DNA of 64,000 bases from Pagrus major (taxonomy: Eukaryota > Chordata > Actinopteri > Spariformes > Sparidae): positions 4,959,501 through 5,023,500 of the forward strand of contig NC_133232.1 of assembly GCF_040436345.1 (NCBI RefSeq). The letters are read 5' to 3'. Below, one piece after another: positions 53,100-64,000 of the stretch (its first letter is position 1; each line of letters opens with the position of its first letter). Below the pieces are notes generated by a model. It had not been told where the DNA came from. It saw only the letters and a list, made by a program, of their open reading frames with translations, and searched no databases. The translations under genes and the position numbers were made by a program.

Positions 53100-56000
53100 C
53101 AGGTATCAGAGGACAAGAAGACACGAAGAAACATCAGATCAACAGTCAAACTGGGTGAAGTTGAGATTCTGACAGTTTCATACAGTCATGTGTCGGTGAC
53201 GGGAATCGTTCATTAATGAGATAAACTTCAGGTCTAATAGTTTATTTAAAACAAGCACAAAGAAATACAAAGCAGCTGAAAGTGTCAGATGAAGGCAGCC
53301 TCCCACCAACACCTCCGTTAAATCTCTCCCAGGAGCGTCCTGTCGGTCCACAGAGATCCTCTCTGCCTCCCAGAGACCAGCTGCTGCTGCTGAGGACGAC
53401 CGGACCGCGCTGAACGCAACAGGCCACCGTACTGACGCCATCTGTGGAGGAAAACGCCGCCGCTGGAGAGAGGTGAGCCGGGCTGAAGGTTAAAGTGCAA
53501 CTCAAATTAAAAATGCATTTTATTACCTGCTGCAGTGAACAAACCTGGACATGTGTTCTCCTCCGGGACCAGACACACTTTAACAGTTTGTGTTAATTCA
53601 ACAGATACAGAGACTGTTTACTGATACAGCCGCTCAGAGCTTCATGAGGATTTAATGTTTTACACAGAACAATTTACAGGAAGATATTAATACTAACACA
53701 GCTGCAAACAATATCTACATAAGATGTAAAGTATATAACATAATACTGTGTAATGTTCAGACTGAAACACCAGATCCACTGCTTCAGTTTCTAATCCTCC
53801 CTGTTTGTGAGATCACATGTGTATGATCCAGCCCGTCTACACACATCACTAAACATTGTAGAGCTACTCCTGTATATTAGCAGCTCACAGAACTGAACCA
53901 GAACCAACTCTCCTTTCACAGAACTGCAGTTGTCAATATGAACAGATTTATTGTGATGTTCATCTTGTTTACCAGCTTTTCTGAGCCCAGTTGGCTCCAT
54001 GTTGGTGTTTGTTCTGGTGTAGATGAGACGATGTAGTTCACTGAGCGCTTTAACACAAAACTACATGAGGTTTGACTGTAATTACAACAAACTGACAAAC
54101 ATCATTTGCGTGATTCATGACACAGTTCAGACAGGATCAATACATTATCTGTCCCTCTTCATCACTACCAGACAAAGCTTTCAATAAGTTCCACCGTCAC
54201 TGTAATTTCACCTTCGTCACGTTCGTAACGTCACTTTTAAAGTTCCTGTTTTTTGTGTTGAACTGGCAGCAAAATGTCAACAAACCACTTAAAGATATGA
54301 ACCATATATGGGGGATGTTCAATAACAATGAAAAAATGTGTCTTCAGTAGATAATAAAGTGAAATCTTGTTGTTTTGCTGCCTCTGATGAAGGTAAAGAG
54401 AAGGAGTGAAGGGGTGTAGAGGTGCTCAGGTATCAGAGGTTCAGCCGAGACAGACGTCACACTGTTGACAGGCAGCAACACTCTGCTCAGCTCGGCCGGA
54501 GGATTCTCACGGTTTCCCTCCAACAGAAAGAAGACATGTGAACAGGTCCAAACACAGACAGAACTGTCATCAGGTCTGCAGTGAGTCACACTCACCTGCT
54601 GTCAGGCCACACCTTTCTGAAACCTTCACTGAAGGCCATCTCACGATCTGATTGGCTGAAGCTGCTGTCACTCATTACTCAGGAGTCAGTCTGCACACCT
54701 GCAGCAGGTGATCTGAATCCACTGCAGCAGGTCCAGAGACACTCAACAGGGACCACACGATGGGACTGATACAGTTTATGTTAGTGGTAAAGATGTATGT
54801 CATCATCATCAGCCTACCTGCTGCAGTCACACTGTCTGATTTTACAACAGGTCCACGATGATGAGCTCATTTATCAGATCCTGTCCATCAAACCAACATC
54901 CAGCAGAGACAGAAAACAAACAACTCATTTTAACTTTATTACCACAGGACAGACAGACATACGGACAGACGGACCTTGGATGTATGAGAACCTCAGTCAG
55001 TGGTTCTGTCTCTGACTGTGAGGAGGAAAGATTCATTCACATCAGTAATGAGTGTCAGAGCTCCTCCAGAGTCGACTCCAAACAACACACTTCAGTCTCG
55101 ACCGTCTCTCAGATATCTGATCCACATGAAGACACCGAGTGTGAACGTGTTCTGGTTTTATTTAAAGATCAGCTTCTTCTCTGCTCTCGACCACAGACAC
55201 ACACAGCTGCTGAACATTAGCGCTGGTGGTTTATGGTTGGACTGTTAACATGCTGCGTGCTGCGGAGGTCCAGAATAATTCAGACTGACTGGTTTACAGT
55301 GGAGGTGACGGAGTGTGGAGCATGTGGGCAGCAGATGATTCAGCTTCATTACAGCAGAGAAACCTGAGTGTCAGTCTGAGTCCCCGACCGCTCAAATCAC
55401 TAAATCACATCAACCTCTGCACACGTCTGCGTCTGCTCGCAGAGAACAAGTGACACTTGTTGTTTTCTGAAAAGCTTCTCGGGGACGATAAAGTGCTGAT
55501 GTCACTTCCTGCAGCTGAGGGGAAACAGATCTGGTTTTATTTTAAACAGTCAAACATCAAATTAAGACACATTTCAGCTTCTCCCTCGAGGAGCCTGTTT
55601 CTGAAAGCTGCACATGAAGAGAAGTTCAGGACATTCAAGTTTTACTGTTTTCACCTGTCGGAGATTAAAAACAGCTTGATTTTATGTGTCTGAGGTGAAA
55701 ACCTGTTAATTAAAGTTCTTTAACATCATAAAACACAAGTAATCTGTGGATCCTCCCTTTATTATGCGATGAGCCGTAAAACAGTCATCCTGTTTTAAAG
55801 GAGCAACATGAAACTTATGTCTACAAGTTAAGTTTTAAAACTGAGCAGAACAGTGTTGATGTCTGAGACGTCGCTATTGAAGTTAGCATGCTAACCAGCT
55901 AGCCCCGGCCTGTCCTGTCTCCTAACAACACTCTGTAGCTCAGAGGTGATGGTCTGATAGTTTCAGCTGGGAGATGTAAAAGCAGCCAGTTCTCTACTGA

Positions 56001-56436
56001 GTCTGATAAGTCAACAACATAAACTCACTAAATGTGAAGAAAGGAAATATTTTGACACCTATTTTCCTTCTAAACAGAAAAATACAACCGAGCTGAATCG
56101 CCTCGTTAACTCATCGTAACAGACACTTCATTCAGACCGAGGCTGGTTTCTGAGGAAACAGTCAGAAGTGTTGGTCTGTCTATCGATCACAGTACAGAAG
56201 AAAAAAATAACAGAAATGTAACAAACTTCTGATTCATGATTTGATTTAAATTATTTGAATTTAGTTTGAATCATTTTGATGTTATTTATATTTTTGTAAC
56301 AGAATCTCAGTCAGAACCCAAAAATAAATTCACTGCTGACATGTTTCCTCTTCAGGGAGACAGAGGGGCTGATGGGAAATGTGGTTCTGATTTGTAGAAA
56401 CATGAGCACTGACAATAAACTACAGATGGACTACAG

Positions 56437-56474
<38 letters not shown>

Positions 56475-57100
56475 TTTAATGATGATAAACTAATAAGTGA
56501 TCTTCAGCAGCAGTCGGCCCGGTTCCAGCTGGACTGTAGTGGTCTCTGATAAATGGACCCTCAGCTGTCAGGACCTGAACCCTCCTCCAGCTGTGACCAC
56601 TTATGATGTCACACAGGACGCCGTTTATCTGCCGAGCCATCAATGCCGCTGTGCAGGACGGAGGAGGGATTATAATCTGAAAAGTAAAGTGTTCAGACAT
56701 GTTGGAAGATTTTAGCTTTTCAACAGAAAATATTTGCCTGTGTGAAAAGGTCTCAAGGTGATCCGACTTAGTTACAAACAGTGTTCACTGTCTTTAATCA
56801 GACACACTGACAGTAGAAATACTCAAGTACTTTGAGTAACAGTAGTGCATCACGCCTGGCTTCACCTCAAGCTGCCACACGACTGAGTCGGTCGCAGACA
56901 GTGAACACAACCTGGATTCTTTCACAGGATCCACTGGATCAGAACAAGATCCAAACGAGATCTCCAGAAGCATGACGTCCAAACTCTCACCGGGCTTCAC
57001 ACGCTTCTTAATTAATTGTCTCTGCACCAACATCTGTCGTCTCCTGAGTCCCACTGCAACATTTATACATGAGTCCTTACAGCAGCCGCTTTTAATGATG
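53100..57100. other. noncoding, no gene seen
   Basis: No credible exon. A GT run lies at 56443-56473. Several sub-100-codon frames have no motif or splice context. Confidence 0.45.
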
Positions 57101-57106
57101 AAGCAC

Positions 57107-57153
57107 GAAGAAGAAGAAGAAGAAGAAGAAGAAGAAGAAGAAGAAGAAGAAGA
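57107..57153. repeat. (GAA)n microsatellite
   Basis: About 47 bases of GAA triplets. Confidence 0.95.
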
Positions 57154-57719
57154 TTCAGGCTGCGACAGCTCTCAGCTGTGACCGACTGCAGAAACAACAG
57201 AAGAGAAAAAAAAGCACCTCAACCTGTAGGAGGGACGCCGGGGATGATGGGAAATATTTCTGGAGCTGAAACAAGATTTCAAGCTCCATCTGTAACACAT
57301 CACAGACTGATGACAGACCTGAGACATTAAAGAAAAGGGTCACATAAACATTAACCTCAGTCATCATCTCCTCCTCCTGATGATATAAAGTCAGGTGAAG
57401 TCTCGCAGTCCACAAAACATTTCTGGAGCTTCACAGTAAAACAGAGTTGCAGCATTCTGCTAAACAACTGAAGCAGCTGGAGACTGGAAAAACAACCAAA
57501 GAACATCAGATGTCTCCATACCGCACGGCGACGGTGTAAATAACCCTTCCTTTAATTATTAAAGATAAATTTTTTTTGAAAAAAACAAAAACCACAAGCA
57601 CATAAAATAATCAAATAAAGAAGCTGATTCATGTTTAAAAGTTTCCTCCTGTATCGGTCCAAACGATTCTCCAATAAATGTTGCAACTTGACGTTCCTTT
57701 ACGTTTGATTTTTGAACAT

Positions 57720-58065
57720 GTTTTGTCTTAAATCACCTGATTCTGTTTCCACAAACACAGACGGAAAAGGTCCTGAAGGCTGATTAAAAACATCCAGTGG
57801 CTTCACAAAGACAGGTGTTTGAAATGCCACCTCCGACAGTGTTCTGTTGAAACTACTCCATTCCTACGTTTTTGGTTTTGTCGTCAACATAAACACCAGA
57901 ATTGTTGGCGCATGTTCCTGGAAATCATATATATATATGTTAAAACTGCTTTGGTTGGGTTAAATACACAAAAACCACTTTGTTACAGTCAGAAACATCA
58001 CGTTTTATCTTAAATCACCAGGTTCTGTCTCCACAAACACGGCTGGAAAATGTCCCGACATCTCC
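57720..58065. repeat. direct repeat, two copies about 280 bp apart
   Basis: 57723-57785 and 58002-58064 share CTTAAATCACC, TTCTGT.TCCACAAACAC and GGAAAA.GTCC with roughly 80 percent identity over 60 bases. Confidence 0.75.
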
Positions 58066-58382
58066 TCAAAACTATCCTGACAGTCCAACAGAGGAAGATT
58101 GGGATCAGACCAGGAACCACCTCAACTCTCTCCTTCTGACCTGCTGCTGCCACATGTGTTCAGACATGTCCGGGCTCAGGGGAACTTTAATAAAGAGAGT
58201 TTGTGTTGTGTGTCGGTCCAGATCGATCGCTCAAAATTTCTAAGAACAAGTGAAGTGGAGTCAGTATCCTTCAGCTCGTCCTACATCTGTGTTCCTGCAG
58301 GAGACGCCTGCAGAGATGCAGCCAGAGGAAGAGATTCTTCCACCCACCTTAACTGGCAACCGGGCCTGGCCCACATCCCTCA

Positions 58383-58385
<3 letters not shown>

Positions 58386-58414
<29 letters not shown>
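58386..58414. repeat. (GT)n microsatellite
   Basis: 29-base GT run. Confidence 0.95.
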
Positions 58415-58416
<2 letters not shown>

Positions 58417-58529
58417 CTTCCTGTGGTCTCATTATGTTTGCCCCGTTTCCCTCCAGCGAACATCAGATGTAACAAAACCAGAGGACAAAATAAGAGCATT
58501 ACTTTTTAAAGACGTGTCCTGAAGACGGG

Positions 58530-58750
58530 AGACGGTGATGCGCGCTGACAGCGGCTGCTAATTGGAGTAAATTAATTTACCTCGGGCGCCGATGTTCGCA
58601 CAAAGCGCCGCTCGCCGCGTGAATAAGTGATGATCGGCAGCGCCCGTATAAGCCCCGACTTTTTGAATCATTTAACGCCGCAATCTGCTAATTAGCAGGG
58701 AGAAAAGCCAGCTTTCAGCCACAATTAAGATAGGCCTCTGTCAGTCAGGG
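58530..58750. promoter_or_regulatory. candidate conserved enhancer-like element
   Basis: Unique 200-base block with two perfect 14-bp palindromes: GTAAATTAATTTAC (58567-58580) and CTGCTAATTAGCAG (58685-58698). Both are centred on homeodomain TAAT cores, and CTAATTGG and GAATCATTTAA sites lie between or beside them. It has high CpG content and no open frame of note. Typical of developmental enhancers, but conservation is not tested. Confidence 0.45.
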
Positions 58751-59080
58751 GGGTGGAGGGAGGGGTGGGGGCAGTGGAGAGGGAGCGCTTCATTTATTCA
58801 TCCTCTGAGCAGATGCTGAGTGCAGTGGGGGTTTGGATGGAGAGATGCAGGGATGGAGAGGGAGAGCTGAGGGATCTGAAGGGCTTGGATCGGGAAGAGG
58901 GGGGAGGTTGTGGTTGGCGTGTGGTTGCAGAAGAAGTTTTCCAGCCCTCCACCCCCACCACCACCACCTCTCCCCTCTTTTTCTTCTTCTTCTTGTTCTG
59001 TGCGAGCCTCAGAGGAGGGCGAGCAACTAGGAGGGCCCGCCACCAACCAAAACAAAAGCACAACAAAAGAGCCGATCTGT

Positions 59081-59123
59081 GAGGAGGAGGAGGAGGAGGA
59101 GGAGGAGGAGGAGGAGGAGGGAG
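59081..59123. repeat. (GAG)n microsatellite and purine-rich tract
   Basis: GAG triplets within a long G/A-rich stretch. Long frames on both strands near 58750-59230 are composition artefacts. A CA run follows at 59187-59229. Confidence 0.9.
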
Positions 59124-59185
59124 GGTTAGAGAGAGGGTGGGGGGGTTAGTGGAGGGTGGTGTTAGCGCTTTAGCATCTAGAGGCG

Positions 59186-59233
<48 letters not shown>

Positions 59234-59728
59234 GGGAGGGTTCCTGTTTGACACGCAGAGTGTTAACCAGTTGTACAGCCCAAGGTCAAACACGACTCTG
59301 CAGGTTCCCCAGGTCATAACACCACCCTCCTCCACCCTCCTCCACCCAGCAGCAGCTCAGCCTGGCACAGATTCAACTGAGCGTGCTCGTGGTGGATCGC
59401 ACTTTTAAGTGTAAAATGTGAGCATCCCCAGCTGAGAGAAGCTGCTGCTCCACTCTTTGTTTTCATCTGCTCAGGCTGTCGATCTGCAAGTCGAAATGTG
59501 TCCGACATTATTTATTATATTTCAATAAGAAGCAGGTCAGACTCCATGTTTCTACACAAAGACAGAAAGAAGTTCATGTAGAACATTTGCTGAATTTACA
59601 AGAAGGAACAAATAATGAAGAATTAGTCAGAGACAGCGTTTCACAAAGTTCATAAAGTGTCTCCAACTCAACAACTCACTAAACCGAGACATTTGTTAAG
59701 GGAGTCTGGTGATGTTGTGGTCTCCTCC

Positions 59729-59770
59729 TTCTTCTTCTTCTTCTTCTTCTTCTTCTTCTTCTTCTTCTTC
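59729..59770. repeat. (TTC)n microsatellite
   Basis: About 42 bases of TTC triplets. Confidence 0.95.
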
Positions 59771-60129
59771 CATAGAGGACCTCAGTTGAGCGGGCGGTCC
59801 TTCAGGCTCTCTGTCATATAAATGACCCACATCATTGCCTGTAGCTTTAAATGTATTTCACGCAGCATCATGAAATATGAACAGTTCTGGAAACACAGCA
59901 GCTGTATCAACATGTTGTATTTTCACTGAAGTAAAGTTTTGAATGCAGAACTTTTTCTATGTGGTGTTAAAACTTTGACCCCACTGAAGGATCTCAGAGT
60001 GTGTGTGACACTTTGGTCAAAATAATTCAATAAATTAGGAAAACATCTGTGACAAATATGAATAAAAACACAATAAGGTTAAAGTTTATTTTACTGAAGG
60101 TCAGTGGTGTTGAAGGATGAGGTCATAGA

Positions 60130-60582
60130 GTGTCACGTGACTTTCAGCTCAAACACAACATTTACATCTGAGTGGCTGATTTAAAGCGCCGGCGGCAGTA
60201 AAGCTGCGACACACGAGGTGACAAACACCTGCAGTAAATCACACCTGTCCGTCTGAAACATAAATCTGCTGCTGTGTACAGTGGATCACAGGGATCTCCC
60301 CCCCGACATCGCCTCGCACTCATTACAACACGGAGCGCCGTCTTCACCGCGACCCGGTCAATTTATTCACGCTCAGGCCCGGGGAGTCCTGCCCCGGACA
60401 TCCGGCGCCGAGCATTATCGCTGCTGAGCACCTCCGACTGTGAAATAAGCGGCGGGCCGAAGGTAATGAATATGTTAAAGGAGGAAGCCCCGAGGATTTA
60501 TGTGGACACACAGCGCTCAATGTATGCATGTGAGGCTGATGTTTATGCAGGTCCGATGACTGCTCATTATTTATGAGCAGCG
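60130..60582. promoter_or_regulatory. candidate conserved noncoding element
   Basis: Starts with the palindromic E-box GTCACGTGAC (60132-60141). It contains CpG-rich unique sequence from 60290 to 60430, a TAATGAATATGTTAAA stretch and the inverted repeat GCTCATTATTTATGAGC (60562-60578). No coding evidence. Confidence 0.38.
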
Positions 60583-61065
60583 CTGCACAAAGTATTCAGA
60601 TTACTTTCAGAGGACGATGATGCTTTTTGGGTTTTTTCATTTCCTTCGGTTTGTCGTCCACATCAGAGGAGTGATTCTCTCCTCTGAGTTTCAGGGCCTG
60701 AAACTCTTCGGCAGTCATCCACTTTTTACCTCCGTAACTTTTCTACATCACTATGTGACACAGCACCACCTCCAGGTGGAGGCCCATCCTACACCTGGAG
60801 GGAAAGCAAAGAAGTGAGGCTGCAGACACACAAACATTTCATTTACTCCAGAGGATTAATGTCACATCACCGGACACATGGGATGGATCGGTACCGACTG
60901 TCTGTGACCGGACTGTAAAATGGAAGTTTTGACATGTTACGTGTTGTTCTACTGTTCATTCTGTGGCTCTGCCGGTTGAATCAGGTGTTAGCATGTTGCT
61001 AATGTGGCTGCTATAACTAATATTGTAACATTTAGAAAAACTTTGTAAATGGACTCACACTTCTG

Positions 61066-61163
61066 TAGTCTACAGACCGAAACATGCAGCTGGGGGAGCC
61101 AGGGATTCAAACCGGCAACCTTCCGATTACAAATTGACCCACTCTTCCTCCTGAGCTACAGCC
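61066..61163 (-). mobile_element. tRNA-derived SINE head
   Basis: Read on the minus strand it starts GGCTGTAGCTCAGGAGGAAG, an RNA polymerase III A-box region, and has a B box GGTTTGAATCC (reverse of 61103-61113) at the usual distance, followed by CTGGCTCCCCCAGCTGCATG. This is the familiar fish tRNA-like SINE head. It breaks off after about 100 bases, so it is truncated. Confidence 0.8.
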
Positions 61164-61955
61164 AAATAAATATAGAGTTGGATGCTGGCGGCTGCTTTTT
61201 CAGGTTGTTAAAGTACAAAGTGTGTCAGGACAGTCAGGACAACACTGTTCTGTGGTGTTGGAGGTGGAACAGACATCGGTTCGGTCACAGCAAGACCGGT
61301 TGTTGGTCCGTCAGGAGAAAATGACGACCTGATCACAGACAGATTACAGCTGAACAGAACAGTGAACATGTTCCTGAAGACGTGAGGCCAGAAACGAGTC
61401 AGCCTGACGACGATCGGATCAGAACAGAACATCTGAACTGAATCAGTTGTAACCGTTAGTCTGAATAGTAACAGGCACAGCTGTTTTTTTATAATCGCCG
61501 TCTCTTTTAGACGCGTCTTGGTTCAGATTTTTGTGGTACTGCTTGATGTCACCTGATAATTTCAAACAAATCTGGATTATTTCTTCAGTTTGTTGGTTCG
61601 TTAAGCGGGACGACCAATCAGAGATATTGAGGAGCAGCTGATGGCGTTGACAAGCAACAGTAAAGAAGATTCAGGATGTTTATTGTCACTCCGGTCGTTC
61701 AGGTGCTAGAGAAATGGTACATATCGTCTCTCACTGTAAAGTTTGACTTCACCACAAGGTCACGTGAGGAGCCGCGACTCGGATCTGATTTCTGTTGATT
61801 CTCTTTGTGTTCACGATCATTTTAAACTCTACAGTCTGGAGTTATTAAACATGTCCAAGTAGTTTTAACTGATTTCAGATGAATCGTGAATCTTTTCAGC
61901 TCCGTTGGGTTTTTATAACAAAGCATCTTAAAGAAAATGTGTGTCCCTCTGAGAT

Positions 61956-62035
61956 GTAGTGGAGTACAAGGAGCAAAGAAAAGTAGCTCAGGTTTATATT
62001 AAAGTGCAGTACTGTAGCAGAAGTACGTGGTCACA
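61956..62035 (-). repeat. dispersed teleost repeat fragment
   Basis: GTAGTGGAGTACAAGGAGCA and GCAGAAGTACGTGG read in reverse like the '..ctgctac..tactccactac..' family seen at 2598-2770 and 34571-34700. Confidence 0.5.
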
Positions 62036-62039
62036 TTCC

Positions 62040-62345
62040 TGCAGTGTTCCTGATGTTCCTGGATGGATCTCACTCCGCCTGGCAGCTCGCTGATGAAGCC
62101 CCCCCCGACTAAAATTAAAAAAATAAAAAAGCCCTCGTGCTTCCTTCAGAGGCTGAAGTCTTTCACTTTGATCTGAAAGTCTTTGCAGCCTCATTGACTG
62201 TAATGAGATCTGGAGAATCCGTGAGGACGGCGGGGATTTGACGCCGAGCCGAAAAACTCCGGCCGGGGAATCGACAGCGGGCACAAACAAAATCGAAAGA
62301 GGAGAAAGAGGAGGAGGAAGATCTCAGATGGCTTGGCAAGCTTTT
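62040..62345. promoter_or_regulatory. candidate conserved noncoding element
   Basis: Unique block with a TCF/LEF-type site CTTTGATCT (62166-62174) next to TTCACTTTGATCTGAAAGTC and a TCATTGACTGTAATGAG inverted repeat (62192-62208). It is followed by CpG-rich text. Low confidence. Confidence 0.33.
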
Positions 62346-63200
62346 TGCCTTCACCCCTCCCTCCCCCTCCTCCATCCCAACGTTAATTTCCCCAACGTCT
62401 GAGATTCCAGGGTAGGTGGGGGGGCGCCGGGATGGGGGAGGCGGGGGGGAGGATGGGTTGGCACCGAGGCTGCTGGATGTTTCTCTTTGCAGCAGCGTCC
62501 CCAGACGAGGAGGCGGCGTTTCTGTAATCTCACCAGCTGACTGTCGTCCAGTCCATTAATCAGTCAGTCAAGGTCTGAGAGGCCCGGAAGACCCAACACA
62601 CCCCGAGGTGGGAGGGGGTGAGGGGGCGAGGCGGGGAGGAGATGTCCGCCGGCTCTGGGTCAAGGAGACGATGTTGGTGTCACTGATACAGAAACGTTCA
62701 GAGTGTTGATGTTGTTTGTTCCCTGAATGCACCACAGAGAGAGTCTGTTAATCAGCTGCTCCACCAATCACAAGTCTGAACCACACAGCCAATCAGGAGC
62801 GAGTTCACCGGGAGTTAAGATGGCGTCGTGCCAGTGGATTCGGAGTTTGGTCCCAGTCGTACTGAACACTGATTCTGACTGCGTTTGAGTCAGAAACACC
62901 AGAAACAACCAGCAACACAGCTCATGTTGGAGCGTTGGAACGCCCCACGATTGGTTCTTAACAGAGCACTTGAACGCATCACACTCAGTTCATGGTGAAG
63001 TATTCGACCTCACCACACTTGGTTGTTGTTGTTGAAGCACCTGAACACATCACAGTGTGTCCACAGTGACATCGGAGGCGGAGCAGCGTTTGCTCGCTCC
63101 CGTCTTCACGTCACTGTCACTAAATGAACCCATCAGCTGACTTCCTGTGTGCTGGATTGTTTGGATTATTTCACGCTGGAGTTTTTCATTTCGTCTTAAT
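62345..63200. other. noncoding, nothing specific seen
   Basis: G-rich tracts near 62412-62455 and 62600-62640, and unique sequence without credible exons. Confidence 0.45.
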
Positions 63201-63213
63201 GAGCGTGTAAATA

Positions 63214-63216
<3 letters not shown>

Positions 63217-63247
<31 letters not shown>
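63217..63247. repeat. (GT)n microsatellite
   Basis: 31-base GT run. A CT run lies at 63370-63401 and another GT run at 63642-63661. Confidence 0.95.
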
Positions 63248-63250
<3 letters not shown>

Positions 63251-63368
63251 CCCACCCTGAGGTCTGACTCGTTGATTGTGTGTTTGGACCTTTGGGGTTC
63301 TGAAGCAGCTCAGGACTGAATCCTATCATCGTCCATTCAGTTTCACATTAAGGCCTCTGACCTTCATC

Positions 63369-63400
<32 letters not shown>

Positions 63401-63689
63401 GTATGTGAAGCTCGCTCGACCCGACAGGTCTTCGACCTCTGAAGTACAAACGTTCCCGCTGAACATCACCCAGGCCGTGTTTGTCTCGTAGGAACTTTGT
63501 CCAGGCCTCTTCCAGGTCCTGTGTTCTGACCCGACGACCTGCTCGTGTGTTTGTTCACCAGAGAGCGTCGACCGTGAGGCCGAGCAGCCGCTCCGAACTG
63601 GTGAAGATGGATTCAGGTGGTTCAAACCTCTGGATGACAGACTGTGTGTGTGTGTGTGTGTGCGGTTTAATTAAAACAGTGTATGTGTA

Positions 63690-63960
63690 GGAGAGGTCAT
63701 TAGCGCAGAACAGATGGGGCCCTGGTTGCCATGGAGACGCTCCTCTCTTTGTTTGGCTGCTCCTCTCAATGAGGAGCGGCGGCACATTTCTCTGCAGCCG
63801 ACGTGGGACGCCGCCGAGTTCGCCACCGACGCCGCTTTTGTTTCTCTAAACGTTTGTTGAGTCCGACATCACAACACGCCAGACCTGTTCGCTCTGTTGG
63901 AGGGCTTTATGTTAACTACCTGCCCTCCTCTGATGATGCGATAACGGTGAGCGGAGGTCA
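63690..63960. promoter_or_regulatory. candidate regulatory element with RFX X-box
   Basis: GTTGCCATGGAGAC (63725-63738) is one or two changes from the RFX X-box palindrome GTTGCCATGGCAAC. An imperfect inverted repeat GCTGCTCCTCTCAATGAGGA + GCGGC follows at 63759-63783. CpG content is high toward the right edge. It may be the start of a promoter or enhancer of the next gene. Confidence 0.35.
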
Positions 63961-64000
63961 CGTCCCCGCCGGGTCCGAACACTGTTGAGCCCCGCAGCCA

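Noticed and set aside
58753..59230. Forward and reverse frames of 109-144 codons
   Set aside because: Purine-rich and CA microsatellite composition, with no splice context or domain.
1..64000. CRISPR arrays, bacterial operons, tRNA or rRNA genes
   Set aside because: The DNA is eukaryotic nuclear sequence; tandem repeats lack spacers, and the only tRNA-like sequence is the SINE head at 61066-61163.

Overview
This window reads as nuclear DNA of a teleost fish, probably a percomorph; the species cannot be told. Evidence: spliced genes with GT..AG introns, many (CA)n and (GAA)n microsatellites, a fish-type tRNA-derived SINE, several repeats I recognise as common in teleosts, a DIRS-type retrotransposon, and a PAIP2 gene beside matrin-3-like genes, as in the vertebrate MATR3-PAIP2 neighbourhood.

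Layout. 1-1.9 kb: the 5' end of a paip2 gene on the minus strand; the rest runs off the left edge. 3.2-14.3 kb: a complete matrin-3-like gene on the plus strand, with one noncoding exon and 21 coding exons. My splice model is in frame throughout and gives 1151 aa with an N-terminal U1-type C2H2 finger, four RRMs in two pairs, acidic linkers and a C-terminal C2H2 finger. 14.3-15.9 kb: a short spacer with a partial copy of the neighbouring gene's 3' end and a decayed DNA transposon. 15.9-35.8 kb: a second matrin-3-like gene on the minus strand, convergent with the first, with 21 coding exons and 1511 aa. It has the same finger-RRM-RRM-(linker)-RRM-finger plan but three RRMs, a long RS-rich block and a KSP/KSE-rich tail. 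Several exon lengths and phases match between the two genes, so they are inverted tandem paralogs.

A roughly 5.8 kb DIRS-like retrotransposon (about 20491-26316) sits in a 7.3 kb intron of the minus gene, in the same orientation as the gene. Gag, reverse transcriptase/RNase H and tyrosine recombinase frames are long and keep their key residues. It has inverted terminal repeats and an internal complementary region, so it looks close to complete.

36-64 kb: no credible coding exon. The stretch holds microsatellites, a 1.5 kb minisatellite, transposon fragments, a degenerate GCTAAC-rich repeat and several unique, motif-rich blocks that look like conserved noncoding elements. Those block calls are inference from composition and palindromic homeodomain-type sites, because I cannot align other species. 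The matrin-3-like proteins are expected to be nuclear RNA-binding and splicing regulators, and paip2 a cytoplasmic repressor of poly(A)-binding protein.
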